A stretch of DNA of 8,043 bases from Gammaproteobacteria bacterium (GTDB lineage: Bacteria; Pseudomonadota; Gammaproteobacteria; BMS3Bbin11). The notes beneath the pieces were generated by a model that was not told the DNA's origin, searched no databases, and worked only from the letters and a program-made list of their open reading frames with translations. Both the position numbers and the translations under genes were made by a program. The stretch is taken from assembly GCA_030597275.1 (NCBI GenBank), contig JAUVSB010000061.1, positions 1 through 8,043 of the forward strand, written 5' to 3'. This document shows positions 1 through 7,292 of the stretch, piece by piece (position 1 is the first letter of the stretch; each line of letters starts with the position of its first letter).

Positions 1-216
1 GATCAAAAAAAGCAGGAATACATGGATAAAGCGGTAACTTTTCAACTGGGTAGTAGACATAGCATTTCTCGGAAAATAGATTCTTATAATAAGTCTTTAC
101 AATTTTTTGCATTTAATAGTATAGAACTCGATATTTATTATTGAGTCTGCCAAACTTCAAATTCTAGCACTAACTAGCCTGAACAAAAACAATCGCACAA
201 CCCGACAATATTCAGC
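1..216. other. leader region upstream of the AsmA-family gene, no convincing gene
   Basis: This AT-rich stretch separates the window edge from the AsmA-family gene. A reading frame is open from base 1 to a TGA at 142-144 and contains an ATG at 22 that would give 40 residues, preceded by AGGA. The predicted peptide has no motif I recognise and is short enough to arise by chance in AT-rich DNA. The region also holds an 11-base perfect palindrome at 83-93 (CTTAT-A-ATAAG) that contains a perfect TATAAT, and a better-spaced candidate promoter at 96-125. The last 40 bases before the gene are A- and C-rich and unstructured, with no Shine-Dalgarno sequence. Confidence 0.5.
96..125 (+). promoter_or_regulatory. 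candidate sigma-70 promoter for the AsmA-family gene
   Basis: TTTACA at 96-101 matches the -35 consensus at five of six positions. It is followed by 18 bases and TATAGA at 120-125, which matches the -10 consensus at four of six. Transcription would begin near 132 and give a leader of about 85 bases. An isolated perfect TATAAT at 85-90 lies just upstream, but I see no acceptable -35 for it. This is pattern matching only, and AT-rich DNA yields such matches easily. Confidence 0.3.
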
Positions 217-2703
217 ATGCAAAGCGAGAAGATCATAGTAATCGCTTTCCGTACCGTTGCGATTCCATTAGCACTGATTGCAATTATTATCGGTGTATTG
301 TCCTATACCAATATCACTGTACCACTGGAAAGTGTGCGTCAACAGTTTGTCAAAAAGGCCACCGAACTCACCGGGCAAGAAGTACGAATTGATGGTGAGG
401 TACGCCTTGCCATCAGTTTTTACCCAACCCTGGTCGTCGACCAGCTGCATATCTCTAATGAACCGGGATGGTCAGCAGAGGACATTCTCAGTGTTGCTGA
501 AACGCGTGTACAACTGGCGCTGCCACCCTTACTTTCAGGTCAACTGGAGTTTCTTGAGATTTCTGCTTCATCGGTTCATATCAACCTTGAGCAGGCGGGT
601 GATGGCAGGCAAAACTGGGCATCGTTTATACAAACAGAAAGTAAAGTAGAAAATGAACCCTCAACACCTCGAAACGTAAGCAATGATAAGAAGAAATTCT
701 GGATTGAAGAATTCAGACTAACTGATTTAAACCTGAATTATATTGATGAGAAACTTGGGCGAGAGTTTACCAACCATATAGATAGCCTACTCATAAATAC
801 TCACGATAAATCCTACCTGACTGCAAAACTTGAAGGAAGCAGTAAGGAAGCCCCTTATTCGTTCACTGCTAAATCTGATCTGCTTCGGAATCTGACCAGC
901 AATAAACACTGGGAACTTGAGCTGCAGGGGCAGATTGCGGGGAAGCCTGTAAATCTTGAATTACAGCTGAAGCACTCAGACCCGACTCTTGCCGGCACGG
1001 TTAAATTTGATGCAGAGGAAGTTGATATCGGTAAGACGCTTTCATGGCTAGGTCTTGTCGAAGGTCTTGATGCATATAGTAGTGAAATAGCTTTCAATGC
1101 TGATCTGCATGGAAATAATCTGAAAGAAATCCTTGAACAATCTGTTTTCAATCTGGACCTGGCAGAGGGTCACTGGAACTTGCACAACCCGGCAAATGAT
1201 AAGAGTCGTAAAATTACTTTTTCAACTGCTACGCTACTTGCTGAACCTGGCAACCCTGTAAAGCTGGCATTTACTGGCAAGATCGATGACGAGTCAGCAC
1301 AGCTGGAACTCTCCTCGAATAGATTGAGCGAGTTTTTTACCAATCTGGAAAAAGCCCACCTGGATCTGACCACCACGCTCAACCACTCGAGAATCAAACT
1401 CACAGGTGATATTGATCTTCCAATAAGTGATAAATCCTTAGTCGTTGACCTGGAAATTAAAGGAAAACGTCTCGATCACTTGAACAAGCTGCTGGAAACC
1501 GACATTCCACCTTTCGGCCCTTACCATTTCAGTGGAAAATTCAGTGTTGACCCGAAAGGTTTTCGTGTCACTGACCTCAAGGCCATCATTGGCGATAGCG
1601 ACCTGGGCGGCCAGGTTTTTGTTGATACCAGCGGAAGTAAAGCCCACTGGGACCTAAATCTTGTTAGCCAGAGTTTCCAGATCAATGACTTTGAGGTTAA
1701 AGGCTTCTCACTCTTCCCTCAAACCACCGGTAGCACTGCATCAACACCCCCTGACAGGAAAGAGAATGTTAGGCAATTACAGGAGGGATTGAATGAAGGC
1801 TTTAAGGAATCGCGCGATTACCCCAACATTGACATCAACTTACAGCTTGAAGCAAGGCAGGTACTCTCTGGCAAGGACAATCTCGGAGGAGGAAAACTAC
1901 ATCTACGCGCAAGTGAAAACTCCTTAAACGTTGATACCTTTAATCTGGATATACCAGGTGGATCCGTCGCTGGGGCTTTGGACTTGAAACAGCATGAAGA
2001 AAATTTTGAAGGGCAGCTCAAATTAAATATGGACAAATTTGACTATGGTATTCTTTACAGGCACTTCAGACCGGACTCCCCTGCTGACGGCCTGATAAGT
2101 GCGAGAATTGATATACAGCTCTCTGGTAGTGACTTCGAGCATGCCTTTGATCACGCCGATGGCCAGCTCGATTTTACATTTTGGCCGACAAACATCGATG
2201 CGAGTGCCATCAATCTATGGTCAGTGAATCTCTTCCTCGCTATCCTGCCTGAGTTGAATAAAAAGGAATCGAAATTTAATTGCGGGACGGCACTGCTAGA
2301 TATTGATGATGGGCAGCTAAGTGAAGAACTGCTCTTTATTGATACCAGCAAGATCTGGATGAAAGGGAACCTGAATATTGATTTCCCTAATGAAACTCTA
2401 TCACTCTCACTCTTTCCAACAGCAAAAAAAGCAAGATTATTTGGCCTGCAGGCTCCCATGAGAATAAAAGGTACATTTTCGGATATTGGTGTATCAATCA
2501 AACCTTTTGATATTGTCAGTACCTATTTTATGTTTATCACCAGTCCCCTGCATGCCCCCTTTCGGCGCGCGTTCGGTAAGAAGGCAGATGAAGATATGAG
2601 CGAACTTTGTGGTGAACTACTGGATCGTGAAAAGCTTAAAGCCTTACTTGAGGAATATGAAAAGAACACCCCTACGCTAGATGAGATGTATGATTATGAG
2701 TGA
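217..2703 (+). CDS. AsmA-family inner-membrane-anchored periplasmic protein
   Basis: The protein has 828 residues. A single hydrophobic segment at about residues 8-30, just after the start, should anchor it in the inner membrane with the rest in the periplasm. The AsmA-type N-terminal region follows (about 33-135), with the family pattern of an amphipathic segment, a GxVRL-like strand, a NEPGW motif at 81-85 and a strand describing 'LLSGQLEFLEI'. The middle is beta-strand-rich and repetitive. A polar linker (about 500-535) leads to the AsmA-like C-terminal domain (about 540-765), which includes the FNCG...DIDDGQL segment near 687-701. A charged, probably helical tail ends the protein. Known family members are linked to outer-membrane assembly and lipid homeostasis, and related large members such as YhdP and TamB are thought to bridge the periplasm for lipid transport; such a role here is inferred. 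ATG 217 is the only usable start, because an in-frame TAG lies at 175-177 and no other start codon intervenes. There is no Shine-Dalgarno sequence. The gene stands alone, convergent with acs and one base from it. Confidence 0.88.
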   Translation: MQSEKIIVIAFRTVAIPLALIAIIIGVLSYTNITVPLESVRQQFVKKATELTGQEVRIDGEVRLAISFYPTLVVDQLHISNEPGWSAEDILSVAETRVQLALPPLLSGQLEFLEISASSVHINLEQAGDGRQNWASFIQTESKVENEPSTPRNVSNDKKKFWIEEFRLTDLNLNYIDEKLGREFTNHIDSLLINTHDKSYLTAKLEGSSKEAPYSFTAKSDLLRNLTSNKHWELELQGQIAGKPVNLELQLKHSDPTLAGTVKFDAEEVDIGKTLSWLGLVEGLDAYSSEIAFNADLHGNNLKEILEQSVFNLDLAEGHWNLHNPANDKSRKITFSTATLLAEPGNPVKLAFTGKIDDESAQLELSSNRLSEFFTNLEKAHLDLTTTLNHSRIKLTGDIDLPISDKSLVVDLEIKGKRLDHLNKLLETDIPPFGPYHFSGKFSVDPKGFRVTDLKAIIGDSDLGGQVFVDTSGSKAHWDLNLVSQSFQINDFEVKGFSLFPQTTGSTASTPPDRKENVRQLQEGLNEGFKESRDYPNIDINLQLEARQVLSGKDNLGGGKLHLRASENSLNVDTFNLDIPGGSVAGALDLKQHEENFEGQLKLNMDKFDYGILYRHFRPDSPADGLISARIDIQLSGSDFEHAFDHADGQLDFTFWPTNIDASAINLWSVNLFLAILPELNKKESKFNCGTALLDIDDGQLSEELLFIDTSKIWMKGNLNIDFPNETLSLSLFPTAKKARLFGLQAPMRIKGTFSDIGVSIKPFDIVSTYFMFITSPLHAPFRRAFGKKADEDMSELCGELLDREKLKALLEEYEKNTPTLDEMYDYE

Positions 2704-2726
2704 GCTACTTGTTAGCTCTATTCTCA
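2697..2726. terminator. small hairpin at the convergent asmA-like/acs junction, possible weak bidirectional terminator
   Basis: GAGCTA (2702-2707) and TAGCTC (2713-2718) form a perfect six-pair stem around a five-base loop. An outer four-pair stem, TGAG (2697-2700) with CTCA (2723-2726), can stack on it across a small asymmetric internal loop. The stop codons of both convergent genes (TGA 2701-2703 and TAG on the minus strand at 2707-2705) lie in the structure. No T-tract follows on either strand, so it is not a canonical intrinsic terminator. It could halt or stabilise both transcripts, or be chance. Confidence 0.3.
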
Positions 2727-4642
2727 ACCAAATGTTCCACAACAGCTGGATCCGCCAGCGTCGAGGTGTCACCCATATTAGCGATATCGTTCTCAGCAAC
2801 CTTGCGCAAGATACGACGCATGATCTTACCAGAACGTGTCTTCGGCAAACCCGGTGCCCACTGCAGAATATCAATGGTTGCAATAGGGCCGATTTCTTTA
2901 CGTACAAACTTCACCAGCTCGGTGCTCAGTTCATCTGATTCCTCAACCCCTGCCATCAAGGTCACATAGGCATAAATACCCTGTCCCTTGATGTCATGCG
3001 GATAGCCAACCACGGCTGCTTCCGCGACACTGTTATGCAGCACCAGGGCAGACTCGATTTCTGCCGTGCCCAGGCGATGTCCTGATACGTTCAGCACATC
3101 ATCGACACGACCGGTGATCCAGTAATAGCCATCGGCATCACGACGACAGCCATCACCAGTAAAGTAATTTCCAGGGTAGGTAGTGAAGTAGGTATCAATA
3201 AAACGCTGATGATCACCATAGAGGGTGCGCATCATCCCCGGCCAGGGTGCTTTTATTATCAGGTTACCGGAACATTCCCCTTCCAGTTCATTGCCCTGTT
3301 CATCAACTATGGCAGGTTGTACACCGAAGAAAGGTTTTGACGCAGAACCCGGCTTTAAATCTGTGGCTCCAGGCAAAGGGGTAATCATATGACCGCCGGT
3401 TTCAGTCTGCCACCAGGTATCAACAATCGGGCATCGTGCGTCACCGACTACGCGGTAATACCATTCCCAGGCTTCCGGGTTGATCGGTTCACCAACTGTT
3501 CCCAGTAATTTTAGACTGCTGCGTGAAGTCTTTTTTACCGGTTCTTCACCGGAACGCATCAAGGCACGTATGGCTGTTGGTGCGGTATAGAACTGGTTAA
3601 CTTTATGTTTGTCGATGACCTGCCAGAAACGTGAAGCATCCGGGTAGGTTGGGATACCTTCAAACATCAGCGTTGTGGCACCGTTAGCTAACGGCCCATA
3701 AACGATATAGGTATGCCCAGTTACCCAGCCAACATCAGCGGTACACCAGTATATGTCGCCATCATGGTAATCAAACACATACTTGTGAGTCATGGCGGCA
3801 AATAATAAATATCCGCCTGTTGTATGTAATACACCTTTTGGCTTACCGGTTGAGCCGGAGGTATAGAGTATAAACAAAGGATCTTCTGCATCCATCTCTT
3901 CCGGTGGACAATCAGCTGACGCTTCCGCCATCAACTCGTCATACCAGACATCCCTGCCCTCCTGCCAGTTTACATCACCACCGGTACGGCGAATCACCAC
4001 GCAGGTGTGTACATTCGGACATTCAGACAAGGCCTTGTCAGCATTTAATTTCAATGGCACTGCCTTGCCACCGCGTACGCCTTCATCAGCGGTGATCAAT
4101 GTCTGGCAATCAGAGTCAAGGATACGATCACGCAGGGAGTCCGGTGAGAAGCCACCAAAAACAATCGAATGAACTGCACCAATGCGGGTGCAGGCCAGCA
4201 TGGCTACTGCTGCTTCTGTCACCATAGGCATATAGATGCAGACACGGTCTCCCTTTTTGACACCGCGTTGTTTTAATACATTGGAAAACTTGCACACCTC
4301 TTCATGCAACTCACGATAGGTGATTTTTTTATCGACCTCCGGGTCATCACCTTCCCACAGTAATGCCACCTGGTCACCACGCGTTTCAAGATGTCGATCC
4401 AGGCAATTGTAGGAAACATTCAGCTTGCCGCCTTCAAACCAGCGTATTAAGCCGGTTTTAAAGTCCCAGTCCTGAACCTTATCCCAGCTCTTCGACCAGT
4501 CCAGGAATTCATTTGCCTGTTCAGCCCAGAAAGCATCAGGGTCTTCTATCGACTGCGCATACATGGACTCGTAGAGTTCGCTGCTGATATGCGCGTTTTC
4601 GGCAAATTCTTTGGTTACTGGGTAGACTTTGGATTCGGACAT
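2705..4642 (-). CDS. acs: acetyl-CoA synthetase (AMP-forming)
   Basis: This cytoplasmic enzyme converts acetate, ATP and CoA to acetyl-CoA, AMP and pyrophosphate through an acetyl-adenylate. At 645 residues it is full length (about 650 is usual). The ANL-family motifs are all present: the phosphate loop YTSGSTGKPKG at 260-270, WWQTETGG at 410-417, TGD at 495-497, GRVDD at 511-515 with the hinge aspartate D514, and PKTRSGK at 600-606 with the catalytic lysine K606. That lysine is the one silenced by acetylation in enteric Acs (K609), so post-translational control is likely. Residues matching the acetate-specific pocket of enteric Acs are conserved with an offset of three: V307, T308, V383 and W411, which supports acetate rather than a longer acid. 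The ATG at 4642 has AGGAG six bases upstream. It is the last gene of the minus-strand cluster, 101 bases after the exonuclease gene, and ends one base from the convergent AsmA-family gene. Confidence 0.97.
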   Translation of the reverse strand: MSESKVYPVTKEFAENAHISSELYESMYAQSIEDPDAFWAEQANEFLDWSKSWDKVQDWDFKTGLIRWFEGGKLNVSYNCLDRHLETRGDQVALLWEGDDPEVDKKITYRELHEEVCKFSNVLKQRGVKKGDRVCIYMPMVTEAAVAMLACTRIGAVHSIVFGGFSPDSLRDRILDSDCQTLITADEGVRGGKAVPLKLNADKALSECPNVHTCVVIRRTGGDVNWQEGRDVWYDELMAEASADCPPEEMDAEDPLFILYTSGSTGKPKGVLHTTGGYLLFAAMTHKYVFDYHDGDIYWCTADVGWVTGHTYIVYGPLANGATTLMFEGIPTYPDASRFWQVIDKHKVNQFYTAPTAIRALMRSGEEPVKKTSRSSLKLLGTVGEPINPEAWEWYYRVVGDARCPIVDTWWQTETGGHMITPLPGATDLKPGSASKPFFGVQPAIVDEQGNELEGECSGNLIIKAPWPGMMRTLYGDHQRFIDTYFTTYPGNYFTGDGCRRDADGYYWITGRVDDVLNVSGHRLGTAEIESALVLHNSVAEAAVVGYPHDIKGQGIYAYVTLMAGVEESDELSTELVKFVRKEIGPIATIDILQWAPGLPKTRSGKIMRRILRKVAENDIANMGDTSTLADPAVVEHLVENRANK

Positions 4643-4648
4643 GATTGT

Positions 4649-4653
4649 CTCCT
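4649..4653 (-). promoter_or_regulatory. acs ribosome binding site
   Basis: AGGAG on the minus strand lies six bases before the acs ATG and is the clearest Shine-Dalgarno sequence in the window. Part of it is formed by the second copy of a 7-base tandem repeat (4651-4664), so the repeat and the ribosome binding site share bases. Confidence 0.8.
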
Positions 4654-4664
4654 GGTTCCTGGTT
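4651..4664. repeat. 7-base tandem repeat, two copies, at the acs ribosome binding site
   Basis: CCTGGTT occurs twice without interruption (4651-4657 and 4658-4664); on the transcribed strand this reads AACCAGG twice. The unit has the same 7-base period as the three-copy repeat at 7776-7796 but a different sequence. With only two copies, chance duplication cannot be excluded. Confidence 0.6.
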
Positions 4665-4689
4665 TTTATTTATTCATCTAATCGTTTCG

Positions 4690-4718
4690 ATGTTGCTTGA
4701 ACTTGATGGAAGTGTCAA
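4690..4718 (-). promoter_or_regulatory. candidate sigma-70 promoter for acs
   Basis: On the minus strand a perfect TTGACA (4718-4713) is followed by 17 bases and CAACAT (4695-4690), which matches the -10 consensus at only three of six positions. Transcription would begin near 4683 and leave a leader of about 40 bases. The perfect -35 and ideal spacing argue for it and the weak -10 against it; a weak -10 would fit a promoter that needs an activator. I see no convincing CRP-type palindrome. Confidence 0.4.
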
Positions 4719-4729
4719 AGGCTGATAGT

Positions 4730-4743
4730 AAAAAAAGAAAAAA
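4730..4743 (-). terminator. T-tract directly after the exonuclease stop codon, possible weak terminator
   Basis: Immediately after the exonuclease TGA, the minus strand carries six T, one C and seven T. Such a tract is typical of the end of an intrinsic terminator, but upstream I find only very short pairings (for example CTTC/GAAG around CCCT inside the coding end), not a strong GC stem. It may attenuate read-through into acs, may be the U-rich part of a weak terminator, or may be chance. Confidence 0.25.
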
Positions 4744-5430
4744 TCACTTCAAAAACTGCTTCAGGGGAAGACATTTACTGCTATCCATGTGTGCTATCTG
4801 TGCCTGGAGCAGTTCTGCAGTGGCAATCGCATCAGTCAAAGCATTGTGTGCCTGGTACATGGGTAAACCATAGCGTTTACGTAGGTTAAACAAACGAAGA
4901 TCACCCTGTTCAATCTCTTTATTTCGCCGCTCCAGCCATTGCCGGGCAATTCTCATCGTGTCAATAGCAGGAAAGCGCGGGCTAACACCATACAAATCTC
5001 GGCATGCCTGTGTTAAAAATGATATTTCAATCTTTGCGTTATGGGCAACCATGACTTTACCTGCCAGTGACTGCAACAGCTTAGCTACCACTTCATCCAG
5101 AGGGCTGCCTGCAGAGGCGGCATCATCGGTAATCTTGTGTATGACGACACTTTCTTCTGTCAGTAATTTCTCTGTCCTTACAAGCTCATGCGTGGCTGTT
5201 GAAAGCTGAATTTCTCCGCGTTCTATGACAACGTAACCAGCACTCACGATATGATCTTTGCTCGAATCCAGACCACTGGTTTCAAAATCCAGTGGCAACA
5301 AGGATACAGAATGGATATCTCTGCTTCTATCAATCAATGGGGCTGAGAGATAATCTCTGACAGGTCCCTCAGGTGCAAGCTCAAGCATCTTCCTGCGCCT
5401 GCTGTCCTCACTCAGCAGAAAGTCAAACAT
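4744..5430 (-). CDS. DnaQ-like DEDDh 3'-5' exonuclease family protein
   Basis: The protein has 228 residues and is a single exonuclease domain with a short N-terminal extension (about 1-42). The catalytic motifs of the DEDDh superfamily are readable: ExoI as LDFETSGLD with D48 and E50; ExoII as HNAKIEISFL at 130-139, where the usual aspartate is glutamate (E135); and ExoIII-epsilon as HNALTD with H195 and D200. It should be a two-metal nuclease acting on DNA or RNA 3' ends. It lacks the other domains of PolC and is not the replicative epsilon subunit by context. Its ATG overlaps the stop codon of the upstream DUF294 gene in a TAATG, and there is no separate Shine-Dalgarno sequence, so translation is probably coupled. 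As far as I recall, similar exonucleases sit beside DUF294 proteins and acetate genes in other Proteobacteria; the physiological substrate is unknown to me. Confidence 0.88.
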   Translation of the reverse strand: MFDFLLSEDSRRRKMLELAPEGPVRDYLSAPLIDRSRDIHSVSLLPLDFETSGLDSSKDHIVSAGYVVIERGEIQLSTATHELVRTEKLLTEESVVIHKITDDAASAGSPLDEVVAKLLQSLAGKVMVAHNAKIEISFLTQACRDLYGVSPRFPAIDTMRIARQWLERRNKEIEQGDLRLFNLRKRYGLPMYQAHNALTDAIATAELLQAQIAHMDSSKCLPLKQFLK

Positions 5431-7292
5431 TAACCAATGTGTCCCGCATGATAACGCTGAGACAGTGACTCCTGCATGGTCTGTACAACCTTGAATGCAT
5501 CTTTCAAATGGGCTCGCTCAAGCCTCGACAGCCGTTTCGGTGATAAAAAGTTATCAGCCATTTCGCCTTTTCTGATTTGTGCCGCCTGGTGCTCTATTCT
5601 CAGCCTGTTAATAAATTCATAGGCATCGAGAAGATTTGCTGAACCATCCTGACTTAGTGAGGGACTGCCTGCAGCAGCTTTTAGTCGCTCAACTGTACCG
5701 ACTGCATTAAGGCCTTCTGCCAAGGCATATATTCTAGCCAGGTCAATGATCGGCACTATCCCCTTATGTTTCAGATCAAGAGTATCTTTATGCTCACCGT
5801 CATCAACCAGAACAAAATCACGAAAAAACCCTAGTGGAGTCCTGTGCTGCAAAGCATTAGCAGTCATGTGCGCAAGAAATAGCTGATTGTTTTTTGTCTG
5901 GCTGGATATCTTGCTCTGGATATTACTTAGCAGATTTTTATCTCCTTCGATGACACGCATATCAAAGAAGATACTCGATAGCATCAGAGATTTTGGTTCA
6001 GGTGTGTTTATCCATTGAGTAAAATAACTGGTCCAGATATTTTCCGTCTGACGCCATTGTGGATTCTTTGCCATAGCATCACCAGGGCAATAGACAAACC
6101 CGCATGCATCCAGTCCGTCGCAGACAAAATCAGCCAGTGAACTGAACCACTTTTCATCCTCAGGCTTCATCTCATCGGAGATAATAAGTCCATTATCCTG
6201 GTCTGAATGTGATCCCTGTTCTCGGCGTGCCTGGCTGCCTGCAGCGACCCAGGCATAGGGAACCGGTGACGGGCCATATTTCAATTCGGCAAGCGTAATC
6301 AATCGCCGGGTAATTGCACTGCTCACAGCTGTAACGGCTCGACCAACATGTTCAGCAGATCCTCCGGTACTGATGATTTGCAACTGCAGATCAGGAATCA
6401 ATTTACTGATTTCTGCCAGGGCATCAACAGTTTCCGCACGATGTATTGAGCGGGTGATATGGACTGCATTCTTTCCTTCCTGGCGAATAAGGTCGGTGGC
6501 TGTAATAATACCGAGTGCCTTGCCGCCATCGATAACAGGAAGGTGATGAATATTTTTTTGTGTCATCATCATCAATGCATCGAAGGCCAAAGAATCACTG
6601 TCCACAAAAATAGGATCCCGCGTCATTATTTGATTCACTGGCACTTCGGCTGAGAGACCTTTTGCCAGGCAGCGTGAACGTATATCCCTGTCAGTAAGAA
6701 TTCCCACAAGTTTTCCACCATCCATAATCAGTAAGGATGAAACACCATATTCTGTCATCTTTACCGCCGCATCATGAATCGATGCTTCATAATCAATATC
6801 AATAACTTCTTCATTAATTAATGCGCTCAACGGGGTATTCATTAGCGTAGCGGTCTGTGATGCTTTCTGTTGTGCACTTTTTACCGCATCACTCAGCCTT
6901 CTATGCGGAGTGTCTTGAAGAAAAGCAGCTGCCTCAGGGTGCTTTGCAACGATATCAAACAGCACATCACAGGGTATAGAATAGATCAGGGTATCTTCTG
7001 TCGCCCTGGCATCCAGAGCCTCATCTCCTCCCTCTGCACAATAGGCCGTACTAAGATCACCCTCTGCCAGCATACCAAAGAGCTTATCGTCTGCAGCATA
7101 GAGTGATACCGAACCCTGGCGTATGATGAACACTGATGTGATGTTTTCTACACCGTCAGAAAGTGATTTACCTCTTCGTATATATCGAATTCCAAGTTTC
7201 CGAACGACAAGGTTCAGTTCATTTTCCGGTAGCAAATCAAAGGGAGGTACCGCTGCGACAAAATCGCGAATTTCCTGTAATTCTATTTCCAT
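5430..7292 (-). CDS. cNMP-like/CBS-pair/DUF294 putative nucleotidyltransferase
   Basis: The protein is 620 residues from the chosen start. In order it has a cyclic-nucleotide-binding-like beta barrel (about 8-125), a pair of CBS domains (about 155-275), a DUF294 nucleotidyltransferase domain (about 290-450) and the helical DUF294 C-terminal domain (about 470-610). The nucleotidyltransferase signature is present: GSQARRE near 352-358, SDQD with acidic residues D364 and D366, and FFDMR with D444 as probable third metal ligand. The FGE part of the classical cyclic-nucleotide signature is missing, so binding of cAMP or cGMP is doubtful. CBS pairs usually sense adenine nucleotides. By analogy with GlnD-type enzymes it might modify a protein or nucleotide, perhaps to tune acetate uptake or activation, but this is inference. 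I chose ATG 7292 over the upstream ATG 7307 because it forms a TAATG with the preceding gene's stop, exactly as at the next junction, whereas 7307 overlaps by 16 bases and has no ribosome binding site. Confidence 0.88.
   Translation of the reverse strand: MEIELQEIRDFVAAVPPFDLLPENELNLVVRKLGIRYIRRGKSLSDGVENITSVFIIRQGSVSLYAADDKLFGMLAEGDLSTAYCAEGGDEALDARATEDTLIYSIPCDVLFDIVAKHPEAAAFLQDTPHRRLSDAVKSAQQKASQTATLMNTPLSALINEEVIDIDYEASIHDAAVKMTEYGVSSLLIMDGGKLVGILTDRDIRSRCLAKGLSAEVPVNQIMTRDPIFVDSDSLAFDALMMMTQKNIHHLPVIDGGKALGIITATDLIRQEGKNAVHITRSIHRAETVDALAEISKLIPDLQLQIISTGGSAEHVGRAVTAVSSAITRRLITLAELKYGPSPVPYAWVAAGSQARREQGSHSDQDNGLIISDEMKPEDEKWFSSLADFVCDGLDACGFVYCPGDAMAKNPQWRQTENIWTSYFTQWINTPEPKSLMLSSIFFDMRVIEGDKNLLSNIQSKISSQTKNNQLFLAHMTANALQHRTPLGFFRDFVLVDDGEHKDTLDLKHKGIVPIIDLARIYALAEGLNAVGTVERLKAAAGSPSLSQDGSANLLDAYEFINRLRIEHQAAQIRKGEMADNFLSPKRLSRLERAHLKDAFKVVQTMQESLSQRYHAGHIG

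Noticed and set aside
1..4. Window begins with GATC, which could suggest a Sau3AI-type clone end
   Set aside because: A four-base match is very common by chance, and the right end shows no matching signal.
278..649. 123-residue plus-strand frame inside the AsmA-family gene
   Set aside because: It lies wholly within a well-supported gene in another frame, has no ribosome binding site or recognisable domain, and its composition looks like an out-of-frame reading.
2151..2501. 116-residue minus-strand frame antisense to the AsmA-family gene
   Set aside because: It is fully antisense to the conserved C-terminal domain, with a Ser/Phe-rich shadow-like composition and no motif.
2677..2969. Short frames on both strands across the end of acs
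   Set aside because: They overlap the conserved C-terminal coding region of acs, including the PKTRSGK segment, and are shadows of it.
4643..4743. Riboswitch or structured RNA leader before acs
   Set aside because: The gap is short and AT-rich, with no sizeable paired stems or recognisable aptamer; promoter and ribosome-binding elements account for it.
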